Below, piece by piece: positions 51,628-60,453 of a stretch of 64,000 nt of DNA. The notes under the pieces are model-generated. The model did no database searches. It was not told where the DNA came from and was given only the letters and a program-made list of their open reading frames with translations. How positions within the stretch are numbered: the stretch's first letter is position 1; each line of letters begins with the position of its first letter. The position numbers and the translations under genes were made by a program. The stretch is from Nitrospirillum amazonense (GTDB lineage Bacteria; Pseudomonadota; Alphaproteobacteria; Azospirillales; Azospirillaceae), in assembly GCF_007828045.1 (NCBI RefSeq), contig NZ_VITN01000003.1:408831-472830 (forward strand), read 5' to 3'.

Positions 51628-53355
51628 TTAAGTCGGTTTAACACCCATGCGGCGCATCAGCACGTACTGCTGCGTCACGCTGAACAGGTTGGACCACACA
51701 TAGTAGATCACCAGGCCGGCGGGCAGAGAGCCCATCATCCAGGTGAAGACCAGGGGCATGGTCATCATCACCTTCTGCTGCGTCGGATCCATGCCCGGGG
51801 TGGGCGTCATCTTCTGCAGCAGGAACATGGTGCAGCCCAGCAGGATGGGCCAAACGCCCAGGTGCAGGAAGGCGGGCGGGTCGAAGGGCAGCAGGCCGAA
51901 CAGGTTGAACAGGCTGGTCGGGTCGGGTGCCGACAGGTCGTGGATCCAGCCGAAAAAGGGCGCGTGCCGCATCTCGATGGTGACCGACAGCACCTTGTAC
52001 AGCGACCAGAAGATCGGCATCTGGATCAGGACGGGCAGGCAGCCCGTCATGGGGTTGGCGCCTTCCTTCTTGTACAGCGCCATCATCTCGATAGACGCCT
52101 TCTGCTTGTCGTCGCCGGCGCGCTTGCGGATGGCCTCCACCTGCGGCTGCAGCTTCTTCATCTTGGCGGCGCTGCGGAACTGCTTTTGCGCCAGCGGGAA
52201 CATCAGCGTGCGCAGGCAGATGGTGAACAGCATGATGCCCAGGCCGAAGTTGCCCAGCAGGCGGCCGAAGAAGTCCAGCGCCAGCGAGAACGGCATGGTC
52301 AGGAACCACAGGTGGCCGAAGTCGATGGCCCGGTTGAACAGCGGGATGTGCTGCTCATCCTGGTAGCTGTCCAGCAGCTTCATCTCCTTGGCGCCGGCGA
52401 ACAGGCGCTCGCTGTTCTCCGTGCTCTGCCCGGCCTCCAGCGTCACCGACGGTTCGGCGTAGTCGGTCTGGTACAGGTCGCCCTTTTCCTGATGGGTGAC
52501 GTGGGCCGTCAGGCTCTTGGCCTGGTCCGGCACCAGGCTGACCAGCCAGTACTTGTCGGTGATGCCCAGCCAGCCGCCCTTGGTGTCGAAGGACTTGGAG
52601 GTCTCGCCCGCCACGTCCTTGTAGCTGATCTCCTTCAGCGTGCCATCCATCAGGCCGATGGGGCCCTCGTGCAGCATGTAGGAACCGACCAGCGTCGGAT
52701 GGCTGGCCCGCGCGATGCGGGCGTAGGGATAGAGGGTGACGGCGGCGGCGCCATTGTTCGTCACCTTCTGGGTGATGCTGAACATGTAGTTGGCGTCGAC
52801 CGCCACCGTGCGTTCGAACGTCAGGCCCTGGCCGTTGTCCCAACGCAGGGTAACGGGATGCTCGGGCGTCAGCTCACCCTGGTCGGCGGCCTGCCATTCG
52901 GTGGTGGGGCCAGGGACGGCGGCGCCGTTGGCGGTCCAGCCGTATTCGGCGAAGAAGGCGCCGGGGGCGCCGCTGGGCGACAGCAGGGTGACGGCCGGGC
53001 TGCTCTTGTCCACCGTCTCGCGGTAATCCTGCAGGCTCAGGTCGTCGAAGCGGCCGCCACGCAGGTTCAGGCTGCCGGCCAGGCGGGGGGTGCGAATGGT
53101 GATGCGCTGCCCTTCGCCCAGCACCGTGGCGCGGTCGCGCAGGGCGTCGGCCACGCCGCCGGAGGCGACGGCGCCCGGCGCGCCCGTGGGGGCGGCACCC
53201 GGGGCCGGCGGGGCGGCCAGGGCTTGGGCCGCCTCCTGCCTGGCCTTCGCCTCCTGCAGGGCGCGCTGGCGCGGGGCCTCGTAGAAGAAGTGGAAGCCCA
53301 GCAGGATGGCGGCCGACAGGCCGATGGTGATGAACAGGTTCTTCTGATCGCTCAT
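51628..53355 (-). CDS. yidC: Membrane protein insertase YidC
   Basis: A 575-residue inner-membrane insertase of the YidC/Oxa1/Alb3 family. The N-terminal anchor (KNLFITIGLSAAILLGFHFF) is followed by a large periplasmic beta-domain (about 60-340). The conserved membrane core comes next (about 350-560), with FLTMPFSLALDFFGRLLGNFGLGIM, the cytoplasmic hairpin KMKKLQPQVEAIRKRAGDDKQKA, GANPMTGCLPVLIQMPIFWSL, and a last helix LPAGLVIYYVWSNLFSVTQQ. The Arg of the hydrophilic groove is in ICLRTLMFPL. The start at 53355 (MSDQKNLF) is preferred over 53370. It follows yidD in the standard rpmH-rnpA-yidD-yidC order. Confidence 0.98.
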   Translation of the reverse strand: MSDQKNLFITIGLSAAILLGFHFFYEAPRQRALQEAKARQEAAQALAAPPAPGAAPTGAPGAVASGGVADALRDRATVLGEGQRITIRTPRLAGSLNLRGGRFDDLSLQDYRETVDKSSPAVTLLSPSGAPGAFFAEYGWTANGAAVPGPTTEWQAADQGELTPEHPVTLRWDNGQGLTFERTVAVDANYMFSITQKVTNNGAAAVTLYPYARIARASHPTLVGSYMLHEGPIGLMDGTLKEISYKDVAGETSKSFDTKGGWLGITDKYWLVSLVPDQAKSLTAHVTHQEKGDLYQTDYAEPSVTLEAGQSTENSERLFAGAKEMKLLDSYQDEQHIPLFNRAIDFGHLWFLTMPFSLALDFFGRLLGNFGLGIMLFTICLRTLMFPLAQKQFRSAAKMKKLQPQVEAIRKRAGDDKQKASIEMMALYKKEGANPMTGCLPVLIQMPIFWSLYKVLSVTIEMRHAPFFGWIHDLSAPDPTSLFNLFGLLPFDPPAFLHLGVWPILLGCTMFLLQKMTPTPGMDPTQQKVMMTMPLVFTWMMGSLPAGLVIYYVWSNLFSVTQQYVLMRRMGVKPT

Positions 53356-53446
53356 GTATTCACTTCCCACACGACCCCAGTCCTTGATACCGGGGCCTAG
53401 GCCCGGCCGGCGACAACGGCAGTCTCAAAACGAATGCGGCAGGACC

Positions 53447-53758
53447 CTAACGGGCCACGCGTCCCCCGTCCATATGGCAGCATTGAATGTCAGGCGAATG
53501 ACGCCGGAAATGCGATGATTTGGGCGGCATATGGTCCGCCGGCGGCACCGGATCCAGTCCCCCGCCGCCCCAGGGATGGCAGCGGGCGATACGACGCACC
53601 GCCAGCCAGCCGCCCTTCACCCCGCCGTGCACCGCCAAGGCCTCAAGCGCATAGGCCGAGCAGCTGGGCTCGAACCGGCAGCGCGGGCCCAGCAGAGGCG
53701 CCAGCAACAGCCGGTAGAGATGGATGGGCAGGCGCAGGGCGCGGGCCAGCGGGCTCAT
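53447..53758 (-). CDS. yidD: Membrane protein insertion efficiency factor YidD
   Basis: A 103-residue small basic protein assisting YidC. The core [24 protein letters not shown] (with the family Cys-x4-x-Cys pattern) and [13 protein letters not shown] are diagnostic. Its start overlaps the rnpA stop by 4 bases (ATGA). The C-terminal 25 residues, which contain extra Cys and His, extend beyond the conserved part. Confidence 0.95.
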   Translation of the reverse strand: MSPLARALRLPIHLYRLLLAPLLGPRCRFEPSCSAYALEALAVHGGVKGGWLAVRRIARCHPWGGGGLDPVPPADHMPPKSSHFRRHSPDIQCCHMDGGRVAR

Positions 53759-54210
53759 GATGCCGCCGGGCTGTTGGGGCCCATATCTGACCCCGCCGGC
53801 TGGGGCGCGGGCATGGCGAAAGCCTGGGCGCCCTCGGTCCAGGCACCCAGCTTTTTCAAGGCCAGGGTCAGGTCAGCCAACAGCTCGGCGTAGCGCCGGG
53901 TCACGGTTTCGCTGCGCGCGATGACGACGAAATCGGTGTTGGGCTTGCCATGAAGGGCCAGCACGGCGCGAACGGCCGCGCGGAGGCGTCGCCGGGCGCG
54001 GTTGCGCTTGACGGCATTGCCCACCTTCTTGCTGGCGGTAAAGCCCACGCGCACCAAAACGTCGCCGGCGGCGGGCCGCTGGCGATCGTCGTGGGCACGG
54101 GCTTGCAAAATCAGGCCGGGGGTTGCCCATTTACGGCGCGCCCCGGCAACGGCCAGAAACTCCGACCGTTTCAAGAGGCGCCCCACCACGGCTATGCGCC
54201 GGGGCGCCAT
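53755..54210 (-). CDS. rnpA: Ribonuclease P protein component
   Basis: A 151-residue basic protein partner of RNase P RNA in tRNA 5' maturation. The central block [27 protein letters not shown] is the RNR signature. The N-terminal [22 protein letters not shown] region fits the family. The ATG at 54210 is only 9 bases after the rpmH stop and has its GGGAG directly adjacent, so an internal GTG a few codons later may be used instead. The tail of about 25 residues is unconserved. Confidence 0.93.
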   Translation of the reverse strand: MAPRRIAVVGRLLKRSEFLAVAGARRKWATPGLILQARAHDDRQRPAAGDVLVRVGFTASKKVGNAVKRNRARRRLRAAVRAVLALHGKPNTDFVVIARSETVTRRYAELLADLTLALKKLGAWTEGAQAFAMPAPQPAGSDMGPNSPAAS

Positions 54211-54219
54211 CTCCCTGCC

Positions 54220-54354
54220 TTAGGCGGAGAGACGCTTGCGGCCCTGGGCGCGACGGCGGGCCAGCACCTTGCGACCGCCGGGGGTCGCCATGCGGGCGCG
54301 GAAGCCATGGCGGCGGGCACGCACGAGCTTGCTCGGCTGGAACGTACGCTTCAC
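54220..54354 (-). CDS. rpmH: 50S ribosomal protein L34
   Basis: 44 residues starting at a [21 protein letters not shown], then [20 protein letters not shown] and RKRLSA. This is the invariant L34 sequence of bacteria. It is the first gene of the rpmH-rnpA-yidD-yidC-engB-argB row and has a near-consensus promoter upstream. No dnaA gene or origin-like DnaA boxes are next to it here. Confidence 0.97.
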   Translation of the reverse strand: MKRTFQPSKLVRARRHGFRARMATPGGRKVLARRRAQGRKRLSA

Positions 54355-54395
54355 GACTGATACTCCGGATATAAAACTGGAAAATGGAAGCGCGT

Positions 54396-54424
54396 TGTAT
54401 AGTGGCGGCCCGGCGCAGAGTCAA
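54396..54424 (-). promoter_or_regulatory. Sigma-70-type promoter of rpmH
   Basis: On the reverse strand TTGACT (54419-54424) and TATACA (54396-54401) are separated by exactly 17 bases, close to the consensus TTGACA/TATAAT. It lies about 40 bases upstream of the rpmH start, as expected for a highly expressed ribosomal operon. It overlaps the first possible ATG of the divergent TVP38 gene, arguing for a later start there. Confidence 0.7.
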
Positions 54425-55248
54425 TGCGCCAGTTTCCCGTTGAAAGGATGGCCGCATTGCCTGTGGAGAGGGCGTCCAACGATTATGAAAGCTCTGGCGC
54501 CGGCCGTCCACCCCGCCCCTTGCCCCGCCCGCTGGTGTCTTGGATGCGGCGGCTGACGCCTCTTGGCCTTTTGGTGGCGGGACTTATTGTGGTGTTGGCC
54601 GCCGGCGGGCACCACTGGTTGACGGTTGAGACCCTGTCCGGCCGACTGGCGCAACTCTCCGCCTTGGTCGCCGACCATCCCCTCCGGGCCGCGGCGTCGG
54701 TGTTCGGCGTGGCGCTGGGCGTGGCCGCCCGGTCCCTGCCGGCGGCCACGGTGGTCAGCCTGGCGGCGGGATACGCCTTTGGCGCCGCCCCCTTTGGCGC
54801 CGCCCCCTTTGGCGCCGCTCTGGGCGCGCTGCTCTCCGTGGCGGGCGGCACCCTCGGCGGCACCCTGGTCTTCCTGGCCTTGCGCCGGGCCGGCGTGGGC
54901 GGACTGGCGGGGCGGCTGCCCGGCTGGCTGGCGCCGGTCGCGAACCAGCCTTGGGCCGTTATCCTGGTGCTGCGCCTGCTGCCGATCATGCCGTTTTCCG
55001 CCATCAACGTGCTGGCGGCGGCGATTCGCATGCCGGCCCCCATCTTCATCATCGGCACGGGCCTGGGCGCCTATCCCCCGCAATTCCTCTATGCCTTGCT
55101 GGGCGCGCGGCTGCCGGCGCTGCTGGCGGCGGGGGAGAGGCCGGGCCTGGGGCTGGTGCTGCGGCCCGAGGTGGGCGGGCCCCTGGCCCTGCTGGTGCTG
55201 CTGGCCCTGGCGCCGGTGGCGATTCGCCATTGGCGGCGGGGTGCCTGA
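54424..55248 (+). CDS. TVP38/TMEM64 family membrane protein
   Basis: Up to 274 residues with a polybasic/Pro N-terminus and about six membrane helices. The family hallmarks are AAGYAFG...FGAALGALLSVAGGTLGGTLVFLALR and the C-terminal RLLPIMPFSAINVLAAAIRMP block. The DedA/VTT-like fold suggests lipid scrambling or envelope maintenance, unproven for this member. A 15-base triplicate encodes AFGAA-PFGAA-PFGAA in the conserved motif. The first ATG (54424) overlaps the rpmH -35 box; 54448 or a later ATG may be the true start. Confidence 0.85.
   Translation: MRQFPVERMAALPVERASNDYESSGAGRPPRPLPRPLVSWMRRLTPLGLLVAGLIVVLAAGGHHWLTVETLSGRLAQLSALVADHPLRAAASVFGVALGVAARSLPAATVVSLAAGYAFGAAPFGAAPFGAALGALLSVAGGTLGGTLVFLALRRAGVGGLAGRLPGWLAPVANQPWAVILVLRLLPIMPFSAINVLAAAIRMPAPIFIIGTGLGAYPPQFLYALLGARLPALLAAGERPGLGLVLRPEVGGPLALLVLLALAPVAIRHWRRGA
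54775..54819 (+). repeat. 15-base tandem repeat, three units, inside TVP38 gene
   Basis: Units (G/C)CCTTTGGCGCCGC(C/T) at 54775-54789, 54790-54804 and 54805-54819 keep the frame and lengthen the conserved FG motif of the TVP38 family by two five-residue steps. Confidence 0.8.
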
Positions 55249-55310
55249 GTCGCGTTTGGCCGATTCGGCCCCACATATAAGGTGGAACCAAGAGGAAGGA
55301 GGACCCACCC

Positions 55311-56081
55311 ATGGCCTGGGATCCCGCGCAGTACGGTTTGTTCGAGGCGGCCCGCGCCCGCCCGGGGCATGACCTCATCGCGGCCTTGCCGCCGTGCAAG
55401 CCCGCCACCGTGGTGGATCTGGGCTGCGGCGCCGGCAAGCTGACCATGGCGCTGGCCAACCGCTGGTCGGCGGCGGAGGTGGCGGGCATCGACAGTTCCG
55501 CCGCCATGCTGGGGCGCGCCGCCCTGCTGGATGCCCGTGTCGCCTGGGAACTGGGCGACATCCGCCAGTGGACGCCCAAGGCGCCGGTGGACGTGCTGTT
55601 CTCCAACGCGGCCCTGCAGTGGGCGGAGGGGCACGGGACCCTGTTCCCCCGCCTGCTCAAGGGGGTGTCGCCCGGCGGCGTGATGGCGGTGCAGATGCCG
55701 CGCAACTTCGCCTCCCCCTCCCACACCCTGTTGCGCCAGGTGGCGGCGGAGGGGCCGTGGGCGGCGGCGCTGGAGGGCCGGCTGCGCGAGGCGCCGGTGC
55801 ACGATCCGGCCCAGTATTACGACTGGCTGGCCCCGGCCGCGTCGCATGTGGATGTGTGGGAGACGGAATACCTGCATGTCCTGGATGGCCCCGACCCCGT
55901 GCTGGAATGGACCAAGGCGACCGCCATGCTGCCCGTGCTGGAAACGCTGCGGGGTGCCGAACTGGCGGATTTCATGGAGCGGTATCGCGCGGCCCTGGCC
56001 GTCGCTTATCCGCGCCGCGCCGACGGCCGGACCCTGTTCCCCTTCCGCCGGCTGTTCATCGTGGCCACGCGGGCGTCCTGA
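55311..56081 (+). CDS. tam: Trans-aconitate 2-methyltransferase
   Basis: A 256-residue SAM-dependent methyltransferase that esterifies trans-aconitate, an inhibitor formed from cis-aconitate. It begins MAWDPAQYGLFEAARARPGHDLIA, the Tam-type start. Motif I is VVDLGCGAGKLT, followed by AGIDSSAAMLG, LFSNAALQWAEGHGTLF and VQMPRNF. A very good GGAGG lies 8 bases before the ATG. There is no operon partner. Confidence 0.93.
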   Translation: MAWDPAQYGLFEAARARPGHDLIAALPPCKPATVVDLGCGAGKLTMALANRWSAAEVAGIDSSAAMLGRAALLDARVAWELGDIRQWTPKAPVDVLFSNAALQWAEGHGTLFPRLLKGVSPGGVMAVQMPRNFASPSHTLLRQVAAEGPWAAALEGRLREAPVHDPAQYYDWLAPAASHVDVWETEYLHVLDGPDPVLEWTKATAMLPVLETLRGAELADFMERYRAALAVAYPRRADGRTLFPFRRLFIVATRAS

Positions 56082-56148
56082 AATTGACGGGTGGCGCGGA
56101 TAGGCGGAAAATGGCGCGACCTGCCCCCTTTTTCCCGCAAGAGGCCCC

Positions 56149-56508
56149 ATGACCGTCCTTGAGGTCGCCGTCTACGCCCTGGTGCTGACCGGCGGCAAGA
56201 GCCCATTTTTCTGCGAGCAGAAGGACCAGGCGGCGGCCCCAGTGGTGGAATGCACCAGCGGCCTATCCGCGACGGAGGAGAAGGGCGTCATCCACTACGA
56301 CAGCGGCGTGACGGTCTCCCGCCTGCCGGATGGCAACCTGTCCTTCTCCAACGGCATCACCGCCCATTGGGGGGCCGGCAGCTGGGTGCAATTCAGCAAC
56401 GGCGTCAGTCTGCGCCGCGTGGCCGGTGGCAACTTCAAGTCATCGACGGGCATGCTGTGCGAGGCGGGGGGCACGACCAAGGCCTCGTGCCATAAGGACG
56501 CGGAATAG
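56149..56508 (+). CDS. Small protein of unknown function with beta-repeat pattern
   Basis: 119 residues. After a short hydrophobic start (LEVAVYALVLTGG) the sequence alternates Gly/Asn/Ser turns and aromatic strands: GVIHYDSGVTVSRLPDGNLSFSNG, then WVQFSNGVSLRR. The repeated xFSNG unit suggests a small beta-solenoid or sheet. Three cysteines flank the core (FFCEQ, VECTS, MLCEAG) with a fourth at KASCHK. No family is recognised. AGAGG precedes the ATG. Downstream the CDF transporter gene converges (3-base gap). Confidence 0.6.
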   Translation: MTVLEVAVYALVLTGGKSPFFCEQKDQAAAPVVECTSGLSATEEKGVIHYDSGVTVSRLPDGNLSFSNGITAHWGAGSWVQFSNGVSLRRVAGGNFKSSTGMLCEAGGTTKASCHKDAE

Positions 56509-56511
56509 GGG

Positions 56512-57636
56512 TCACACCACGCTGTCCGGCGCCAGGGCGCAGGGCTCGCCGTGGCCGGTCTCGATCTGCACGGTGGCGTGGTTGATGCGGAAGCGGGTTT
56601 TCAGCTCGCGGCAGATTTCGGCCAACAGCGGGTCGCCGTCGCGGTTGTCGGGGCGCACCAGGTGGGCGGTCAGGGCCGTGTCGGTGGTGCTGAGCGCCCA
56701 GACGTGCAGGTCGTGCACCTCCGCCACGCCGGGCAGGGCCGCCAAATAGGCGCGCACGGCGGCGAGATCCACCCCGGCCGGCACGGCGTCCAGGGCCAGG
56801 TTCAGCGATTCGCGCAGCAGCGACCAGGTACCCAATACGATGACCACGCTGATGACCAGGCTGATAACCGGGTCCAGCCAGTTCCATCCCGTCCACAGGA
56901 TCAGGGCGCCAGCGATGACCACGCCCAGCGTGACCAGGGCGTCGGACGCCAGGTGCAGGAAGGCGCCGCGCAGGTTCAGGTCATGCTCCGACCCGCGCAT
57001 GAACAGCAGGGCCGTGCCGCCGTTGACCAGGATGCCCCCGGCCGCGACCCACATCATGATGGTCGGGGCGGCGGGTTCCGGCTCGGTGAAGCGGCGCACC
57101 GCTTCCCAGGCGATGCCGCCGGTCACCAACAACAACGCCACCGCGTTGGCCAGCGCCGCCAGGATGGAGCTGCCGCCCAGGCCGTAGGTATAGCGGCTGG
57201 AGGGCCGGCGCCGCGCCAGGATCACCGCCACCCAGCTGGCGGCCAGGCCCAGCACATCGGACAGGTTGTGACCGGCGTCGGCCAGCAGGGCCAGCGAGTT
57301 GCTGACGAAGCCGTAAAACGCCTCCGCCCCCACATAGGCCAGGTTTAGCGCTATGCCGATGGCGAAGGCCGTGCCGGCGTCGGCCGGTGCGGCATGGTGG
57401 TGGCCACCCAGCCCATGGCTGTGGCCATGGTGGCCGTGATCGTGGCCGGCATGGTCGTGGCCATGACTATCATCGTGGCCGTGATCGTGAGGCCCGTGAT
57501 CTTGGTGGCCATGATCATGCCCACCGGGGCCTTGATGGTCGTGTCCATGGTCGTGCCCGGCACAGCCGTGGTCATGCCCGTGATCATGGCCGTGCGCCGG
57601 GGCGGACTTGGGATGGTCGTGGTCGTGCGGTGCCAT
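56512..57636 (-). CDS. Cation diffusion facilitator, Zn/Cd/Co efflux type, with His-rich N-terminus
   Basis: 374 residues. The first 80 or so residues contain about 30 histidines in HDHGH-type repeats, a metal-buffering segment. Six membrane helices follow, with the metal site residues in SNSLALLADAGHNLSDVLGL (HxxxD in TM2) and HLASDALVTLGVV (HxxxD in TM5), and then a cytoplasmic C-terminal domain (DLAAVRAYLAALPGVAEVHDLHVWALSTTDTALTAHLV). It is the ZitB/CzcD pattern: proton-coupled export of divalent metal. No metalloregulator gene is adjacent. The gene starts with ATG at 57636; no strong ribosome site is seen. Confidence 0.94.
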   Translation of the reverse strand: MAPHDHDHPKSAPAHGHDHGHDHGCAGHDHGHDHQGPGGHDHGHQDHGPHDHGHDDSHGHDHAGHDHGHHGHSHGLGGHHHAAPADAGTAFAIGIALNLAYVGAEAFYGFVSNSLALLADAGHNLSDVLGLAASWVAVILARRRPSSRYTYGLGGSSILAALANAVALLLVTGGIAWEAVRRFTEPEPAAPTIMMWVAAGGILVNGGTALLFMRGSEHDLNLRGAFLHLASDALVTLGVVIAGALILWTGWNWLDPVISLVISVVIVLGTWSLLRESLNLALDAVPAGVDLAAVRAYLAALPGVAEVHDLHVWALSTTDTALTAHLVRPDNRDGDPLLAEICRELKTRFRINHATVQIETGHGEPCALAPDSVV

Positions 57637-57757
57637 GGGCTTCGGGGACGGTTCGGGATGGGGCGGGCGGCAACCATACCGTGGGTGGGCCCAGGGGCGC
57701 CACCGGCTTGGATCCCGGCGGGCTTATGCCGCAGGGGATCTTGGTACCGCAGGGGGC

Positions 57758-58762
57758 CTACGCGCCGGCGCCGCCGGCGGAGGCCGCCGCCTCGGTGGTC
57801 TTGGCCAGGGTCAGCTGGTCCAGCCGGGTGCGATAGCCGACGACGGCGGCCAGCACCTCGTTCATGCGCTTTTCCGGATCGTCCACCCGGCTGGTCAGGC
57901 CCATCAGGGCGTGGGCCTCGCGGCGCAGCGCCTCCACCTCGTCGGCGGGCAGGGTGCCGCGCGTCTTCAGGATGCCCAGCAGGTTTTCCATGCGGCGGAT
58001 GTGGGTGGTAGCCTCCAGCCGCAGATCCCCCGGGGGCAGGCGCCGCTCCAGGTCTTCCAGCACATGGGCCGCCCGCAGGGCGTGGTCCATGGCGCGCTTT
58101 TCCGGCGGGTGCACCGACAGGCCGGGCAGGGCGAATTCCACCAGGAACGCCACCTGGAAGCCGTGGCGGATGACCTTTTCCGAATCGATGACCTGGGCGG
58201 CGTGGGCCGTCAGCTCATGGATGTTCACGCGGTCGAACTCCCCCGTGCACTTCAGGCGCAAGGGGTTGGGCACATCGATCAGCTGCACCACCTGTCCCTC
58301 GCGGGGGCTGCGGCGGCGGTCCGGCCCGATATAGTCGCTGGTGACGACGAACTTCTTGCGGTTCTCGATCAGGTTGACCAGCCGGTCTTGCACCTGCTTG
58401 GGCGAATAGGGCTTCACCAGGATGTCATCCGCGCCGGAACCGGCGAAGCGGATCATCATCTGCTGTGTGGGGTTCCAGGTCATGACGATGGCGCCCACGA
58501 AGGGGTTCAGCGTCGTCAGTCCATGGCGGATGGCGTGGATCCAGCGCAGGGCGGCCCCCTCCGCCTGGTCGGCATCCAGGATGACCAGATCTATGGTGGC
58601 CGGGCTGCCGGCGGCTTCGGTCAGGTTGGCATGCTCCGTCACCTTGTCCATGCCCATGCGGGCCAGCATGGCGCGCAGGATGCGCCGGGTGTTCAGATCG
58701 GCATCAACCAGCAGGGTCTGGATCTTGCTGAGATCGGTGGCCATGGGGGCGGCAGGCTTCAA
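57758..58762 (-). CDS. Response regulator with receiver domain and unknown C-terminal region
   Basis: 334 residues. The N-terminal CheY-like receiver (about 10-135) has LLVDADLNTR, phospho-acceptor Asp in LVILDADQAEG, and the switch Lys in ILVKPYSPKQV. A YIGPDRRR motif and a roughly 180-residue helical C-terminal region with no DNA-binding or enzyme signature follow. Such proteins are common in Rhodospirillales. An alternative start is the ATG at 58744. It stands alone with no histidine kinase adjacent, and the output is unknown. Confidence 0.8.
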   Translation of the reverse strand: MKPAAPMATDLSKIQTLLVDADLNTRRILRAMLARMGMDKVTEHANLTEAAGSPATIDLVILDADQAEGAALRWIHAIRHGLTTLNPFVGAIVMTWNPTQQMMIRFAGSGADDILVKPYSPKQVQDRLVNLIENRKKFVVTSDYIGPDRRRSPREGQVVQLIDVPNPLRLKCTGEFDRVNIHELTAHAAQVIDSEKVIRHGFQVAFLVEFALPGLSVHPPEKRAMDHALRAAHVLEDLERRLPPGDLRLEATTHIRRMENLLGILKTRGTLPADEVEALRREAHALMGLTSRVDDPEKRMNEVLAAVVGYRTRLDQLTLAKTTEAAASAGGAGA

Positions 58763-59063
58763 GGCGGCGAGGGCCGGCGTGCCGGCATCTCAGGGGACCA
58801 GGGACGAATCGCGGGTGGTCATTCCGACAGCCCAACGACGCGGGCGAATCATGGCCGTTTACCGTCAAGAATGCAATAAATGCGAGAACAGGGGGCCGGA
58901 TCCGAAAGGATGCCCCCGATAGTGGCGGTCAAGCCGCCAAGACCTGCTGGTATTCCCCATCGGCGAGTTCTGAAATCACGGGGGCGGTGGGCCCCCTGAT
59001 ACATGTGCGTAACGGCGTCGTGGCCGCTTTAGCCAATGATGGCCGGGGCGTCGGGCCAGGCGA
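58763..59063. other. 301-base intergenic region before the response regulator gene
   Basis: Lies between the 3' end of deoA and the start of the response regulator, both leftward. It holds a small hairpin TGGCGG/CCGCCA (58923-58939) and the GGGGGC/GCCCCC hairpin listed separately as a possible deoA terminator. A forward 23-codon frame with CxxC-x7-C (ending 58922) has no credible start signal. No gene is supported. Confidence 0.5.
58980..58996 (-). terminator. Possible terminator of cdd-deoC-deoA
   Basis: GGGGGC (58980-58985) pairs with GCCCCC (58991-58996) around a 5-base loop, followed on the reverse strand by GTGATTTC. It lies 68 bases past the deoA stop. Confidence 0.35.
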
Positions 59064-60386
59064 TCAGCCGACGATGCGCTCCGTCACCGTGGGGCCGCGC
59101 CGGGCCGGACCGTTGTCCAGGGTGAACGCCTGGCGCAAGGCGGCCACGGCGGCATCGGCGTCCGCCTCGGTGGCGGCGTGCACGCGCGCCAGCGGCCGGC
59201 CGGCGGGATCGACCTGATCGCCCAGGCCGGCGATGCCGGTGAAGCCGACGCGATGGTCCACGCCGTCCTGCGGCCGGGTGCGGCCGCCGCCCAGGGCCAC
59301 CACGGCGATGCCCACGGCGCGGGTATCCACGGCGGTGACGGTGCCCGCCTGCGCCGCGTGGATGTCGCGCACCACCGGCGCCGCCGCCAGGTACGTCTCC
59401 GACCGTTCCAGGAAGTCGGCCGGGCCGCCCAGGGCGGTCACCATGCGGCTGAAGCGGTCGGCGGCGCTGCCATCCGCCAGGGCCCGGTCAACCTTGGCCC
59501 GCGCCTCATCCAGGTCGGCGGCCAGTTTGCCCAGCAGCACCAGTTCGGCCGTCAGCTCCCGCGTCACGTCCCACAGGCGGGCCTCCGGCGCCTCGCCCTT
59601 CAGGATGGCCACGCACTCCGCCACCTCCACCGCGTTGCCGGCGGTGGTGCCCAGCACCTCGTTCATGTCGGTCAGCAGCGACACGGTGGGCAGGCCGGCG
59701 CCGTGCGCCACGCTGGCGATGCTGCGGGCCAGGGCCTGGGCGTCATCGTATTGGGCCATGAAGGCGCCGCTGCCGAACTTCACATCCATGACCAGGCCGT
59801 CCAGCCCCGCGGCCAGCTTCTTGGACAGGATGGAGGCGGTGATGAGGTCGATGCTTTCCACCGTCGCGGTCACGTCGCGGATGGAATAGAGGCGGCGGTC
59901 GGCGGGCGCCAGGTCGGCCGTGGCGCCGATGACGGCGCAGCCCACCTCGCGCACCACCTGGCGCAGCCTCTCCAGGTCCGGCTGCACGACATAGCCGGGG
60001 ATGCTTTCCATCTTGTCGAAGGTGCCGCCGGTGTGGCCCAGGCCCCGGCCGGACAGCATGGGCACGAAGCCGCCGCAGGCCGCCACCAGGGGCGCCAGCA
60101 GCAGGCTGACCTTGTCGCCCACCCCACCGGTGGAATGCTTGTCCAGGATGGGGCCGGGCAGGTTCTGCGACCGCCATTCCATCACCGTGCCCGACTGGGT
60201 CATGGCGCGGGTCAGGGCCACGCGCTCCTCCATCTCCAGCCCCTGGAAATAGACGGCCATGGCGAAGGCGGCGGCCTGGCCCTCGGTGACGCGGCCGTCG
60301 GTCAGGCCGCGCACGAAGTCGGTGATGTCCGCGGCGGCCAGGCGGCCGCCGTCACGCTTCTGGCGGATGATTTCTTGGGGAAGCAT
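59064..60386 (-). CDS. deoA: Thymidine phosphorylase
   Basis: A 440-residue enzyme splitting thymidine to thymine and 2-deoxyribose-1-phosphate. N-terminal EIIRQKRDGGRL, the phosphate-binding KHSTGGVGDKVSLLLAPLVAA, VPMLSGRGLGHTGGTFDKMESIPG, and KKLAAGLDGLVMDVKFGSGAFM are diagnostic. The product feeds deoC (after mutase). It is the third gene of the leftward cdd-deoC-deoA set, with a 67-base gap after deoC. Confidence 0.97.
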   Translation of the reverse strand: MLPQEIIRQKRDGGRLAAADITDFVRGLTDGRVTEGQAAAFAMAVYFQGLEMEERVALTRAMTQSGTVMEWRSQNLPGPILDKHSTGGVGDKVSLLLAPLVAACGGFVPMLSGRGLGHTGGTFDKMESIPGYVVQPDLERLRQVVREVGCAVIGATADLAPADRRLYSIRDVTATVESIDLITASILSKKLAAGLDGLVMDVKFGSGAFMAQYDDAQALARSIASVAHGAGLPTVSLLTDMNEVLGTTAGNAVEVAECVAILKGEAPEARLWDVTRELTAELVLLGKLAADLDEARAKVDRALADGSAADRFSRMVTALGGPADFLERSETYLAAAPVVRDIHAAQAGTVTAVDTRAVGIAVVALGGGRTRPQDGVDHRVGFTGIAGLGDQVDPAGRPLARVHAATEADADAAVAALRQAFTLDNGPARRGPTVTERIVG

Positions 60387-60453
60387 GGGATGGTCCGTTC
60401 GCGAATGGGGGCGTCCGCCGGAGGGGCGGCGCGGAAGGATCGATGAAAGGGGC

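Noticed and set aside
54355..54423. Possible replication origin next to rpmH
   Set aside because: No DnaA-box cluster or AT-rich unwinding region is visible, and dnaA is not adjacent; the segment is explained by the rpmH promoter.
58852..58923. 23-codon forward frame with three cysteines before the response regulator region
   Set aside because: Too short, no ribosome site, lies between leftward genes, no conservation known.
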